Part shown: one piece after another, positions 1 through 6,667 of the stretch | Position numbering within the stretch: position 1 is the first letter of the stretch | How the letters are laid out: every line of letters starts with the position of its first letter | Source: an uncultured bacterium | GTDB lineage: Bacteria; Chloroflexota; Anaerolineae; JACIWP01 | Length of the DNA stretch: 6,667 nt | Assembly (NCBI GenBank): GCA_903872005.1 | Contig: CAIQJD010000766.1 | Span: 1 to 6,667, forward strand | Reading direction: 5' to 3' | Notes under the pieces: generated by a model | Seen by the model: the letters and a program-made list of their open reading frames with translations, nothing else | What the model was told of the DNA's origin: nothing | Database searches by the model: none | Made by a program: the position numbers and the translations under genes

Positions 1-743
1 CCGCCATCGAGCGCGCCATCGTGGAGCACAAGGACGACGCCGCCTGCGTCCTCATGGAACCGATCAACTACGACTCCGGCTGCATCATCGCCCGGCCGGG
101 ATACTTGCAGCTCGTACGCGATCTGACTGCCAAATATGGCATGATCCTGGTGTGGGACGAAGTGCTGACCGCAGCCCGCGTCGCCCCCGGCGGGGCGCAG
201 GAGTACTACGGCATCACCCCCGACCTGGCCGTCATGGGCAAGGCGACGGCCGGCGGCCTGCCCCTCTCCGCCATCGTCGGCAAGCGCGCTGTGATGAGCC
301 ACTTCCGCCCCCTGGGCAACGCCGAGCACAGCGGCACCTTCCTGGGCCACCTCATCACCGTGGCCGGCGCGCTGGCGACCATGGAGGAAATCTCGAAACC
401 CGGCGTTCTCGCCGGCCTCTTCGCCCGCGCCGACCAGCTCTTCGCCGGCATCCGCGATATCATCCGGCGCACGGGCGTCAAGGCCCGCCTGCAAGGGCTG
501 GGGCCGCGCTTCACGATCTACTTCGGGCTGGATCCAGACGTGGAGGTGACGAACTGGCGCCAGGCCGCGCCGGCCGACACGCAGATGACCCTGCGCTTCA
601 TCAAGGCGGCCATTGACAATGGCGTTTACTTCCATGATTATGGCGGAAAGCCGGCCCACCACGGCTTCTCGACCGCGCACACGCAGGCGGATATTGACCG
701 GGTGTTGGAAGGGATAGATGCGGCGTTCAAGACGCTGAAATAG
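1..743 (+). CDS. Class III PLP-dependent aminotransferase (glutamate-1-semialdehyde aminomutase-like), 5'-truncated by the window edge
   Basis: The reading frame is open from the first complete codon (position 3) to TAG at 741-743, giving 246 residues of a family usually about 430-460 long; roughly the N-terminal 200 are outside the window. The GTG at 21 is internal, because the frame continues upstream without a stop. Fold-type I motifs are clear: an MEPINYDSG segment, then VWDEV with the Asp (156-158) that should contact the PLP pyridine nitrogen, then RVAPGGAQEYYGITPDL, then MGKATAGGLP with the probable Schiff-base Lys at 240-242. A HSGTF segment and a C-terminal AHTQADIDRVLEGI helix also fit the GSAM-like branch. 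True HemL has a different GK-loop and an APSAFEAGF-like stretch near the C terminus; here that stretch reads DYGGKPAHHGF, so heme synthesis is unlikely. It probably transfers or shifts an amino group on an unknown small substrate in the cytoplasm. The family is secure and the substrate is unknown. Confidence 0.88.
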   Translation, partial: AIERAIVEHKDDAACVLMEPINYDSGCIIARPGYLQLVRDLTAKYGMILVWDEVLTAARVAPGGAQEYYGITPDLAVMGKATAGGLPLSAIVGKRAVMSHFRPLGNAEHSGTFLGHLITVAGALATMEEISKPGVLAGLFARADQLFAGIRDIIRRTGVKARLQGLGPRFTIYFGLDPDVEVTNWRQAAPADTQMTLRFIKAAIDNGVYFHDYGGKPAHHGFSTAHTQADIDRVLEGIDAAFKTLK

Positions 744-755
744 GCGGAGATGACA

Positions 756-790
756 AAGCCCCGTGAGGTCGCGGCGACCTCACGGGGCTT
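756..790 (+). terminator. Perfect hairpin between the aminotransferase and the ABC operon (probable terminator or intercistronic stem-loop)
   Basis: Left arm 756-772 and right arm 774-790 are perfect reverse complements over 17 bp, centred on position 773; in RNA the innermost pairs would open to form the loop. The stem begins 12 nt after the aminotransferase stop. It is GC-rich (core GACCTCACGGGG) but is followed by cgcgtcc rather than a T-run, so it is not a textbook intrinsic terminator. Only 19 nt separate it from the next start codon. It could end transcription, protect the upstream mRNA 3' end, or allow partial read-through into the ABC genes. Its right arm resembles that of the hairpin at 4465-4497. 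Confidence 0.7.
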
Positions 791-809
791 CGCGTCCACA
801 TAGGGCCAC

Positions 810-2636
810 ATGGTACCTGAATCTAGCTCACACGCAGAAGCGCCTCCGACTTCTGCCGTCCAAGCCGGCTCTCTGCGCATCATCGTCCGATGTTTGAGTT
901 ATCTACGCGCCTACTGGCGCTTGGTCGTCGGCTCCTACATTGCGCTGTTAGCCATCGCCGGCCTGGCGCTCGTCCTGCCCCAGATCATCCGTTGGGGAGT
1001 GGATCAAGGCATGGGCGCCGGCAACCTCAGTCTGTTGGGTCAATCCGTGCTGGCGATCCTTGCTTGCAGCCTGGTCAAGGGCGCCCTCACGTTCCAGCAG
1101 GGCCGCTGGACAGAGACAGCCTCCCAGGGCGTCGCGTACGACTTACGCAATCAGCTCTACAGCAAGCTCGCGGCCCTCTCCTTTTCTTACCATGATCGGG
1201 CACTCATGGGCCAGCTCCTCTCGCGCGCCATCCAGGATGTGGACCGCGTGCGCTTCCTCACCGGCCGCGCCATCCTGCGCCTCGCCGAAGGCAGCGTCCT
1301 ACTTATTGGCACCGCCATCGTACTGTTCACCATGAACCCACGCTTGACGCTCCTCGCGCTGGCGGCTATGCCAGTGTTGGCTTACCGGGCGCTCCGTTTC
1401 AGCCGGCGATTTCGCCCTCTTTCGCTGGCTGTGCAACAGCAGCTTGCGGTCCTCACCACGCGCCTGGAACAGAACTTGCGCGGGGCGCGCGTGGTCAAAG
1501 CGTTCGCCCAAGAAGACGCGGAGATCGCCCGCTTTGCGTGCGAGAACAAGCGTTGGTTCGAGATCTCCGCCCGCTCCGCCCGGCTCGAGTCCGTTCAACT
1601 GCCCATCCTCGACTTGATCGCCAACCTGGGTATTGTCGTCATTATCTGGTATGGCGGCCGGCTGGTCATCCAAGGCCAGCTCACCCTGGGCGAGATGGTT
1701 GCCTTCACCACCTACCTCAGCCAGCTCTTCCTACCGGTGCGACGCCTGGGCATGATCTTGCCGGCTGTTGCCATGGCATCCACGGCCGGCGAGCGCGTCT
1801 TCGAAATCCTCGACGCTGTCTCCGAAGTGCGCGATGCTCCCGATGCCCAGACCCTGCCGGCTATCGCCGGCCACGTGCACTTTGAGCGCGTCAGCTTCGG
1901 CTACACCCAACAATATCGCGTGTTGGAGGACATCTCATTCGAGGCGCGCCCCGGCCAGATGATCGCGTTGCTCGGCCCCACCGGCTCCGGCAAATCCTCC
2001 ATTACCAACCTCATACCCCGATTTTACGACGCCACCGGCGGACGCATCACGGTAGATGGCTACGATATCACATCCGTGACCCTCAGTTCGCTGCGAGACC
2101 AGATCGGCATCGTGCTGCAAGAACCTATCCTCTTCGCGACCTCGCTCAGCGAGAATATCGCCTTCGGCCGGCCGGGCGCAACGGAAGCGGAGATCATCGC
2201 CGCCGCCAAAGCCGCTCAGGCCCATGACTTCATCATGGCTACGCCTCACGGCTATAACACGCCGATCGGAGAGCGCGGCGTTACCCTTTCCGGCGGACAG
2301 AAGCAACGCATCACCATCGCCCGCGTCTTGTTGAAAGACCCGCGTATCCTCATCCTCGACGATGCGACTTCCAGCGTTGACGTCGAGACCGAATGGCTCA
2401 TCCAGTTGGCGCTGGAGCAGCTCATGCATGGGCGCACATCGTTTGTGATTGCCCACCGGCTCAGTACCGTACACAAGGCCGACCTGATCCTGGTGCTGGA
2501 CAAGGGACGCATTGTCGCCCGGGGCGCGCACGCCGAACTGCTGCGTACCAGTCCAATCTATTCCGAGATCTACTATCGCCAGTTGCAGCCGCAAGGGGAA
2601 AACCGGCCGGCCCCGGCCGAGGACGCAACGCGATGA
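810..2636 (+). CDS. ABC exporter half-transporter, degenerate-site subunit (TMD-NBD fusion, 608 aa)
   Basis: This is a full-length type IV (MsbA/BmrA-like) ABC exporter half. The membrane domain is about residues 30-325, with hydrophobic segments near 38-60, 75-95, 157-174, 178-195, 265-285 and 295-320. The nucleotide-binding domain follows: A-loop Tyr365, Walker A GPTGSGKS at 389-396, Q-loop Gln437, GERG X-loop at 487-490, canonical signature LSGGQ at 493-497, Walker B ILILDD ending at Asp517-Asp518, SSVD D-loop, and switch His549. The usual catalytic Glu after Walker B is Asp518. That is the hallmark of the non-catalytic partner in heterodimeric exporters such as TM287/288 and BmrCD. The start at ATG 810 is the first one after the hairpin; only a weak AGGG lies 4 nt upstream, so a later start near residue 20-30 is possible. 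It overlaps the next gene by ATGA, so the two should be co-translated and dimerise. The substrate (drug, lipid or peptide) cannot be told. Confidence 0.93.
   Translation: MVPESSSHAEAPPTSAVQAGSLRIIVRCLSYLRAYWRLVVGSYIALLAIAGLALVLPQIIRWGVDQGMGAGNLSLLGQSVLAILACSLVKGALTFQQGRWTETASQGVAYDLRNQLYSKLAALSFSYHDRALMGQLLSRAIQDVDRVRFLTGRAILRLAEGSVLLIGTAIVLFTMNPRLTLLALAAMPVLAYRALRFSRRFRPLSLAVQQQLAVLTTRLEQNLRGARVVKAFAQEDAEIARFACENKRWFEISARSARLESVQLPILDLIANLGIVVIIWYGGRLVIQGQLTLGEMVAFTTYLSQLFLPVRRLGMILPAVAMASTAGERVFEILDAVSEVRDAPDAQTLPAIAGHVHFERVSFGYTQQYRVLEDISFEARPGQMIALLGPTGSGKSSITNLIPRFYDATGGRITVDGYDITSVTLSSLRDQIGIVLQEPILFATSLSENIAFGRPGATEAEIIAAAKAAQAHDFIMATPHGYNTPIGERGVTLSGGQKQRITIARVLLKDPRILILDDATSSVDVETEWLIQLALEQLMHGRTSFVIAHRLSTVHKADLILVLDKGRIVARGAHAELLRTSPIYSEIYYRQLQPQGENRPAPAEDATR
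2619..2623 (+). promoter_or_regulatory. Ribosome binding site of the second ABC subunit
   Basis: GAGGA lies inside the 3' end of the first ABC gene, 9 nt before the ATG at 2633. It supports 2633 as the start, although the frame is open back to a GTG-type codon at 2393 inside the first subunit's Walker B/D-loop region. Starting at 2633 also gives a normal exporter N terminus. Confidence 0.65.
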
Positions 2637-4474
2637 GCTTTTCGATTGGAGCGGCCGGCCCGCGCATGGGCCCCGGCGGGGCGCTGGAGAGCTACGGCGA
2701 GCGGACCGAATCGGTCGGGCTGAATTGGCGCACGCTGCTGCGGCTCCTCGGGTTCGTGCGGCCGCAACGCGCCCGGCTGCTGGCGGCCCTGGCGCTGATG
2801 CTGGTAACCACCGCATTGTCGTTGGCGACGCCCTACCTGGTGAAAACCGCCATTGACGTCCATATCGCGGTCGGCGATGTCGCCGGCCTCAGAGGGGTGG
2901 CCTTGCTCATCGCCGGCGCTTTCATAGGGAGCTACTTCAGCGGGGCCGCACAGCGCCGGCTCCTGTCCTGGGTCGGGCTGAAAGTGCTCGCAGACTTGCG
3001 CGCCGACCTCTTCGCCCACTTGCAGCGGCTCTCATTGGAGTACCATGACCGCCACATCATTGGTGTCACCATCTCGCGCGTCATCAATGATGTGGGCGTC
3101 ATCAACGATCTACTCTCACAGGGCATTGTGACCTTGATCGGCGACAGCTTCTTGTTGCTGGGCATCGTGATCGTCATGTTGTCCATCAATGCGCGCCTGG
3201 CATTGCTGGCTTTCGCGGTGATTCCGTTCATGATCCTGGCGACGTACCTCTTTGGCCGGCGCGCTCAGATTGCCTTTCGCCAGACCCGCGCCGGCCTGGC
3301 CGCCGTGGTCGGCGACCTGGCCGAAGACCTCTCCGGCATGCGTATCATTCAATCTTTCGTCCAGGAAAACGCCTCCCGTGAGCGATTCGAGCGGGTCAAT
3401 CGCGTCAATCGGGACGCCCTGATCTCGGCCATGTCCCTATCGTTCATCTTCCTGCCGGCCGTGGAGATCCTCAGCATGGCAGCCACCGCGGCGGTGCTCT
3501 GGTTTGGCGGCTCCATGGTCGCGCGTGACGCACTGACCATCGGCGTCGTCGTCGCCTTCCTGGCCTATGTCTCCAAGTTCTTCGAACCGATCCTCGAATT
3601 GAGCCAGCTCTTCACGACCCTGCAAACGGCCATGGCCGGCGGCGAGCGCGTCCTGGCCCTGCTCGACACGGAGCCGGCCGTCCGTGATCGCCCCGATGCC
3701 TGCGACATACCACCCATCCGGGGCGAGGTGACCCTGGATCACGTCACCTTCACCTATCGCGATGACGTGGAGGTCTTGAAAAATGTCAGCCTGCGCATCG
3801 CGCCCGGCCAGACCGTGGCCCTGGTAGGCCCCACCGGCGCCGGCAAGACATCCATCGCCAATCTGGTGGCCCGCTTCTACGACGTGGCGGATGGGGCCGT
3901 GCGTATAGATGGCTGCGACGTGCGCGAAGTGCGCCAACACTCGCTGCGCGCCCAGATGGGCCTGGTGCCTCAAGACCCCTTCCTCTTCCCCGGCGGCATC
4001 GCCGAGAACATCGCCTTCGGCCGGCCGGATGCCACCGCCGGCCAGATTGAGGCCGCCGCGCGCCTGGCTTATGCCCATGATTTCATCGTCGCCCTGCCCG
4101 ACGGCTATCAGACGCAGATCCTTGAAGGCGGCGTGAACCTCTCGGTCGGGCAGCGTCAGCTCATCTGCATCGCCCGGGCCGCGCTGGCCGATCCACGCAT
4201 CTTGATCCTGGATGAAGCCACCGCCAGCGTGGATACCGTCACCGAAGGGTTGATCCAGGCTGCCATTGAGCGCCTCTTGCAGGATCGCACCGCCATCATC
4301 ATCGCCCACCGGCTGAGCACCATCCGGGACGCTGACCTGATCTGCGTCGTGGATGGGGGCCGCATTATTGAGCAGGGCCGGCATGCCGAACTGTTGGCTG
4401 CCGGCGGCGCCTACTGCAATCTCTACGAACGCAGCTATGCTCGCTGGGCCGCCGCGCCACGCGCAGACCCTTGA
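2633..4474 (+). CDS. ABC exporter half-transporter, catalytic subunit (TMD-NBD fusion, 613 aa)
   Basis: This is the second half-transporter; its ATG overlaps the TGA of the first (ATGA, 2633-2636). It has a Gly-rich N terminus and then a membrane domain with hydrophobic segments near residues 46-70, 86-106, 165-183, 188-206, 268-292 and 302-322. The nucleotide-binding domain has A-loop Tyr375, Walker A GPTGAGKT at 399-406, Q-loop Gln447, Walker B ILILDE with Asp527 and catalytic Glu528, ASVD D-loop, and switch His559. Two motifs are altered. The signature reads LSVGQ (503-507, Val for the first Gly), and the X-loop reads ILEGG (496-500) where the partner has IGERG. In a head-to-tail dimer, its intact Walker A/B would face the partner's LSGGQ to make the working site. 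Its LSVGQ would face the partner's Asp518 site to make the degenerate one. The stop codon lies inside a hairpin. The family and the pairing are secure; the cargo is unknown. Confidence 0.94.
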   Translation: MSFSIGAAGPRMGPGGALESYGERTESVGLNWRTLLRLLGFVRPQRARLLAALALMLVTTALSLATPYLVKTAIDVHIAVGDVAGLRGVALLIAGAFIGSYFSGAAQRRLLSWVGLKVLADLRADLFAHLQRLSLEYHDRHIIGVTISRVINDVGVINDLLSQGIVTLIGDSFLLLGIVIVMLSINARLALLAFAVIPFMILATYLFGRRAQIAFRQTRAGLAAVVGDLAEDLSGMRIIQSFVQENASRERFERVNRVNRDALISAMSLSFIFLPAVEILSMAATAAVLWFGGSMVARDALTIGVVVAFLAYVSKFFEPILELSQLFTTLQTAMAGGERVLALLDTEPAVRDRPDACDIPPIRGEVTLDHVTFTYRDDVEVLKNVSLRIAPGQTVALVGPTGAGKTSIANLVARFYDVADGAVRIDGCDVREVRQHSLRAQMGLVPQDPFLFPGGIAENIAFGRPDATAGQIEAAARLAYAHDFIVALPDGYQTQILEGGVNLSVGQRQLICIARAALADPRILILDEATASVDTVTEGLIQAAIERLLQDRTAIIIAHRLSTIRDADLICVVDGGRIIEQGRHAELLAAGGAYCNLYERSYARWAAAPRADP

Positions 4475-4497
4475 GATCTCGGAGACCTCAAGGGTCT
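4465..4497. terminator. Shared hairpin between convergent genes, overlapping the ABC stop codon (probable bidirectional terminator)
   Basis: Arms 4465-4480 and 4482-4497 pair over 16 positions with one exception, 4476/4486. On the + strand this is an A-C mismatch; on the - strand transcript it becomes a G-U pair, so the stem is continuous there. The + strand has a short TCTTT tail (4495-4499), which favours + strand termination; no T-run follows on the - strand. The left arm includes the last codons and the TGA (4472-4474) of the second ABC gene. The stem ends 8 nt before the stop of the oppositely transcribed oxidoreductase. Confidence 0.75.
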
Positions 4498-4505
4498 TTC
4501 GACCG

Positions 4506-5627
4506 CTACAACTTCCCCGCATCCCGCAGCCGGTACAACTGCGACCGGCGCTCCGGCAGCGGCAGCGCCACCCGACCATTGCCGCGCAGCTCCGACTCGT
4601 ACACGGCCATGCACATCTCCACCGACACCACGCCATCCGCGCCGGTCGAGCTGGGCGTCCCCTGCCCCATCTCCAGGATCTGCGTCAGCTCTTGCAGCGC
4701 CCACAACACCGGCCGCGCCGGCGGACAATCGGGATAAGGATAGTCCGGGAATGGCTGCTCGACCAATCCCCACCAATCAATCAAGGGATCCGGCTCACGC
4801 CGGCGCAGTTCCAGGGGCCGACTCCCGAAGAGCCGGTGGCCGCGATCCGTCAAGACCATCAGCCCCTCGGAGCCTTGCAGCTCCAGCTCGAAGCGCAGAT
4901 AGCGCGTCAGCTCGTTGGTCAGCGCCGTGCCGCAGACGCCGCCGGCGAACTCGAAGATCGCCCGCGCGTCATCCTCCACGCGGAAGGGCTGCCGGCGCTT
5001 GCGCGCCGCGCCCATAGCATGGGTGGCGTCGCCGGCGAAATAGCGGAACAGATCGAAGAGATGCACGGCGTCGTGCAGCATCGGCCCTTCTTCGTCGGCC
5101 GTCCAGGCCGGATAGGGCTTGCCGCCCTGGCACACGCCATGCATTGAGATCAACTCCCCGATGGCCCCCTGCTGCAACAGCTCTTTGGCCTTGCGATAGC
5201 TCGGATACCAGCGCCGTGAATGGTGCACCGACAGGATCACGCCATGCCGGCGACAGGCTGCCACGATGGCGTCGGCGTCTTCCAGATGCAGCGCCATCGG
5301 CTTCTCGCAGAAGATCGCCCGGACGCCGGCGGCGCAGGCCGCCTCGACAATGCCGCGATGCAGGCCGGGATGCGTGGCAATGGAGACGATGTCCAACCGT
5401 TCCCGGGCGATCATCTCCCGATAATCCAGATAGAGCGCCGAGACGCCCCAGCGCCGGCCGAACATCTCCAGATGCTCGCGGCCGCCGCTGGCCCCGGCGA
5501 CCAGCTTGATTTGCGGGATCATGGACAGCCCGCCGGCATGCGACAATGGGATCGGCGGGTCGTCCTCCATATCCCACAGCGACCCGATCCGCCCACACCC
5601 CACCAGGCCGGCGCGATAGGTTGCCAT
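4506..5627 (-). CDS. Gfo/Idh/MocA-family NAD(P)-dependent oxidoreductase (373 aa)
   Basis: Predicted to be a cytoplasmic dehydrogenase that oxidises or reduces a sugar, inositol or related polyol using NAD(P). The N-terminal Rossmann fold starts at once with AGLVGCGRIG (GxGxxG at residues 10-15). The conserved CEKPM motif follows (Glu108-Lys109-Pro110), and the C-terminal alpha/beta domain contains LHDAVHLFD at about 184-192. Lys109 and His189 are the probable catalytic residues. The end of the second beta strand reads AGASGGRE (around Ser47), with no acidic residue there, which leaves NADP use possible. I chose the ATG at 5627 because it puts the Rossmann strand at the N terminus and has a strong AAAGGAG 10 nt upstream. 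The frame extends 22 residues further to a TTG at 5693, but that leader is not family-like and would overlap the previous gene's stop. It lies 62 nt after the UroD-like gene, probably in the same operon. The exact substrate is unknown. Confidence 0.92.
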   Translation of the reverse strand: MATYRAGLVGCGRIGSLWDMEDDPPIPLSHAGGLSMIPQIKLVAGASGGREHLEMFGRRWGVSALYLDYREMIARERLDIVSIATHPGLHRGIVEAACAAGVRAIFCEKPMALHLEDADAIVAACRRHGVILSVHHSRRWYPSYRKAKELLQQGAIGELISMHGVCQGGKPYPAWTADEEGPMLHDAVHLFDLFRYFAGDATHAMGAARKRRQPFRVEDDARAIFEFAGGVCGTALTNELTRYLRFELELQGSEGLMVLTDRGHRLFGSRPLELRRREPDPLIDWWGLVEQPFPDYPYPDCPPARPVLWALQELTQILEMGQGTPSSTGADGVVSVEMCMAVYESELRGNGRVALPLPERRSQLYRLRDAGKL

Positions 5628-5637
5628 CTGTCTGCTG

Positions 5638-5645
5638 CTCCTTTC
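5638..5645 (-). promoter_or_regulatory. Ribosome binding site that fixes the oxidoreductase start
   Basis: On the - strand this reads GAAAGGAG, a near-ideal Shine-Dalgarno sequence, with 10 nt to the ATG at 5627. It decides against the TTG at 5693, which would need the ribosome to start inside the end of the upstream gene. Confidence 0.8.
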
Positions 5646-5689
5646 GATGGTGTATCCGGCTGCCGCGCGAGGATGCGGCGCGCCTTGGC

Positions 5690-6667
5690 TCAAAAAGGAT
5701 ACGTTCCCAGCCGGCGCGCCTCGGCAAAGTAGAAGTCCACTGCGGCGCGCTGCGCGTTGGGCGGCATGATCGGCGTGCCGGCAATGAAAGCCCCCTGCCG
5801 GCCAGCGCCGGCCAACTGCCGCGCCAACTCCTCCGTCAGTCCGCGGCGGTTGAACTGACAGTAGTCGTCTTCGAAGCCGAAGCCGAAGAGGCAGAAGCGC
5901 TCCCCTACCCGCTTACGAATCTCGACCGGGTCAATGTCATACCCCTTACGGCCCTGCTCCAATACCAGCGCGTCCATGGGAAGCTGCATAACCTGATCGA
6001 GGATCGGCATCAGATCGCCCAGGAACCAGTTGAGGACGAAGAGGCCGGCCTCTTTGGCCGCCTGACACACCTGCTTTTCGTAGGGAAAGACCAGCTCGCG
6101 GTAGTCTCGCGGCGAAATGGTATCCGCGCCGGTATAGTAGCATGTGAACCACGTGGACTGCCCGCCAGCGCGTGCCGCCTGGGCGATCAGCGCGCACTCG
6201 TTGGCCGCCCCTCGCGCCAACAGATCGCGGAACAGATGGCGATCCGTCGCCATCGTGACCAGACCTTCCTCGAAGCCTCCGCAGACGCTCAGGGCGCGCA
6301 CCATGGGCGAACCCGTCTGGAAACTGAAATGATGATCGGGGTACTTCTTCACCAGCCGGCGCAGCGGCAAGAGTCGCCCATCCAGTTCCGCCGCAGCCGG
6401 CGGGCCAAGAGGCAATTCCCGGTCAATGTCGGCCGAACACTGTATCTTGGAGACGCCGCTGTTGTTCGGCAGCCGGCCATCAACGCCGACCCGAATCCCT
6501 TCGGGCAGGAGCCGGTATTGCTCACCCGTCTCCAGTTCTGTCACCAACCAGTAGCGCTCCAGTTTCTCGACGCGGTGTTTCTCGCGCCAATCCAAAGCGA
6601 CGCCGCGATGGACGAAGAAGCCGTCCACCTCGTGGAGCAGGAAGCTCTGCTCCACGTAGCCGGCGAA
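5690..6667 (-). CDS. Uroporphyrinogen decarboxylase (UroD) superfamily protein, methyltransferase-like, 5'-truncated by the window edge
   Basis: The frame runs from the window's right edge to TGA at 5692-5690, giving 325 residues; the N terminus is missing. The GTG at 6655 is internal because codons upstream (Phe-Ala-Gly-Tyr) stay open. The C-terminal two thirds fit the UroD/MtaA-type TIM barrel: YYTGADTISPRDYRELVFPYEK (about 177-198 of the fragment), a following strand with FLGDLMPILD (about 215-224), an LVLEQG strand, and a terminal AGTPIMPPNAQRAAVDFYF followed by RRLGTY. Where MtaA-like methyltransferases carry His-x-Cys before the Gly, this protein has Trp-x-Leu (W214 at 6026-6028, L216 at 6020-6022), so the usual zinc site is absent. 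It also lacks the N-terminal signature expected of HemE. Such proteins are often found beside sugar oxidoreductases in catabolic loci, as here. The fold is likely, and the reaction is unknown. Confidence 0.82.
   Translation of the reverse strand, partial: FAGYVEQSFLLHEVDGFFVHRGVALDWREKHRVEKLERYWLVTELETGEQYRLLPEGIRVGVDGRLPNNSGVSKIQCSADIDRELPLGPPAAAELDGRLLPLRRLVKKYPDHHFSFQTGSPMVRALSVCGGFEEGLVTMATDRHLFRDLLARGAANECALIAQAARAGGQSTWFTCYYTGADTISPRDYRELVFPYEKQVCQAAKEAGLFVLNWFLGDLMPILDQVMQLPMDALVLEQGRKGYDIDPVEIRKRVGERFCLFGFGFEDDYCQFNRRGLTEELARQLAGAGRQGAFIAGTPIMPPNAQRAAVDFYFAEARRLGTYPF

Noticed and set aside
750..803. A 17-codon ORF (ATG at 750, TAG at 801-803) spanning the first hairpin, a possible leader peptide.
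   Set aside because: The GGAG directly abuts the ATG, leaving no proper spacing. The peptide has no run of regulatory codons, and its sequence is simply the hairpin read as codons.
1935..2816. A 293-codon open frame on the - strand opposite the ABC gene junction.
   Set aside because: It is antisense to both ABC genes, has low-complexity Arg/Ala/Gly-rich composition and shows no recognisable domain.
2157..4028. A 19-bp exact direct repeat (2157-2175 and 4010-4028).
   Set aside because: Both copies encode the same conserved IAFGRP segment after the Q-loop in the two paralogous ABC domains. Homology explains them without a mobile or regulatory repeat.
3437..4636. A long (399 codon) open frame on the - strand opposite the second ABC gene.
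   Set aside because: It lies antisense to a well-supported ABC gene and overlaps the oxidoreductase end. Its translation has no family motif, and long antisense frames are common in GC-rich genes.
5662..5684. A short GC-rich inverted repeat (gccgc/gcggc) and a ggcgcgcc palindrome between the two - strand genes.
   Set aside because: The stem is only 5 bp with no T-run on the - strand; in GC-rich DNA this is expected by chance.
5627..5693. An upstream TTG start for the oxidoreductase giving 395 residues.
   Set aside because: The extra 22 residues precede the Rossmann strand without family similarity, would overlap the previous stop, and have no ribosome binding site as good as that of the ATG at 5627.
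1..6667. A tetrapyrrole (heme) biosynthesis locus, suggested by HemL-like and HemE-like proteins in one window.
   Set aside because: The aminotransferase lacks HemL-typical stretches and the UroD-like protein lacks HemE-typical ones. They are also on opposite strands with an exporter operon between them.

Overview
The window is a gene-dense, GC-rich bacterial chromosomal segment, probably a bit over 60% GC by eye. It has five protein genes in three transcription blocks and no RNA gene, CRISPR array, transposase or phage gene. The style suggests an environmental free-living bacterium. The features behind this are tight spacing, a heterodimeric ABC exporter, a Gfo/Idh/MocA oxidoreductase next to a UroD-superfamily protein, and very frequent GCCGGC words. 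My best guess is Chloroflexota (Anaerolineae-like), but this is inference from gene style only and could be wrong.

Layout: (1) positions 1-743, + strand, hold the C-terminal part of a PLP-dependent class III aminotransferase of the glutamate-1-semialdehyde aminomutase-like family, cut by the window's left edge. (2) A perfect 17-bp-arm hairpin (756-790) follows it. (3) Positions 810-4474, + strand, hold two ABC exporter half-transporters joined by an ATGA stop/start overlap. Their nucleotide-binding motifs are complementarily altered, as expected of a heterodimeric exporter with one active and one degenerate ATP site. (4) A second hairpin (4465-4497) contains the stop codon of the second ABC gene and lies between convergent genes. 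(5) Positions 4506-6667, - strand, hold a UroD-superfamily protein (cut by the right edge) followed by a Gfo/Idh/MocA-type oxidoreductase with a good ribosome binding site; they probably form one operon.

How the genes work together: the ABC pair should form one membrane exporter, but its substrate cannot be read from sequence. The UroD-like protein and the oxidoreductase resemble pairs found in carbohydrate or small-molecule catabolic loci. The aminotransferase is in a separate block and may belong to an upstream pathway outside the window. HemL-like and HemE-like folds occur together here, but neither protein looks like the true tetrapyrrole enzyme.

I found no clear undescribed system. The points most worth a second look are the two related hairpins bracketing the ABC operon, the strong GCCGGC over-representation, and the UroD-like protein that lacks the family's metal-binding His-x-Cys motif.
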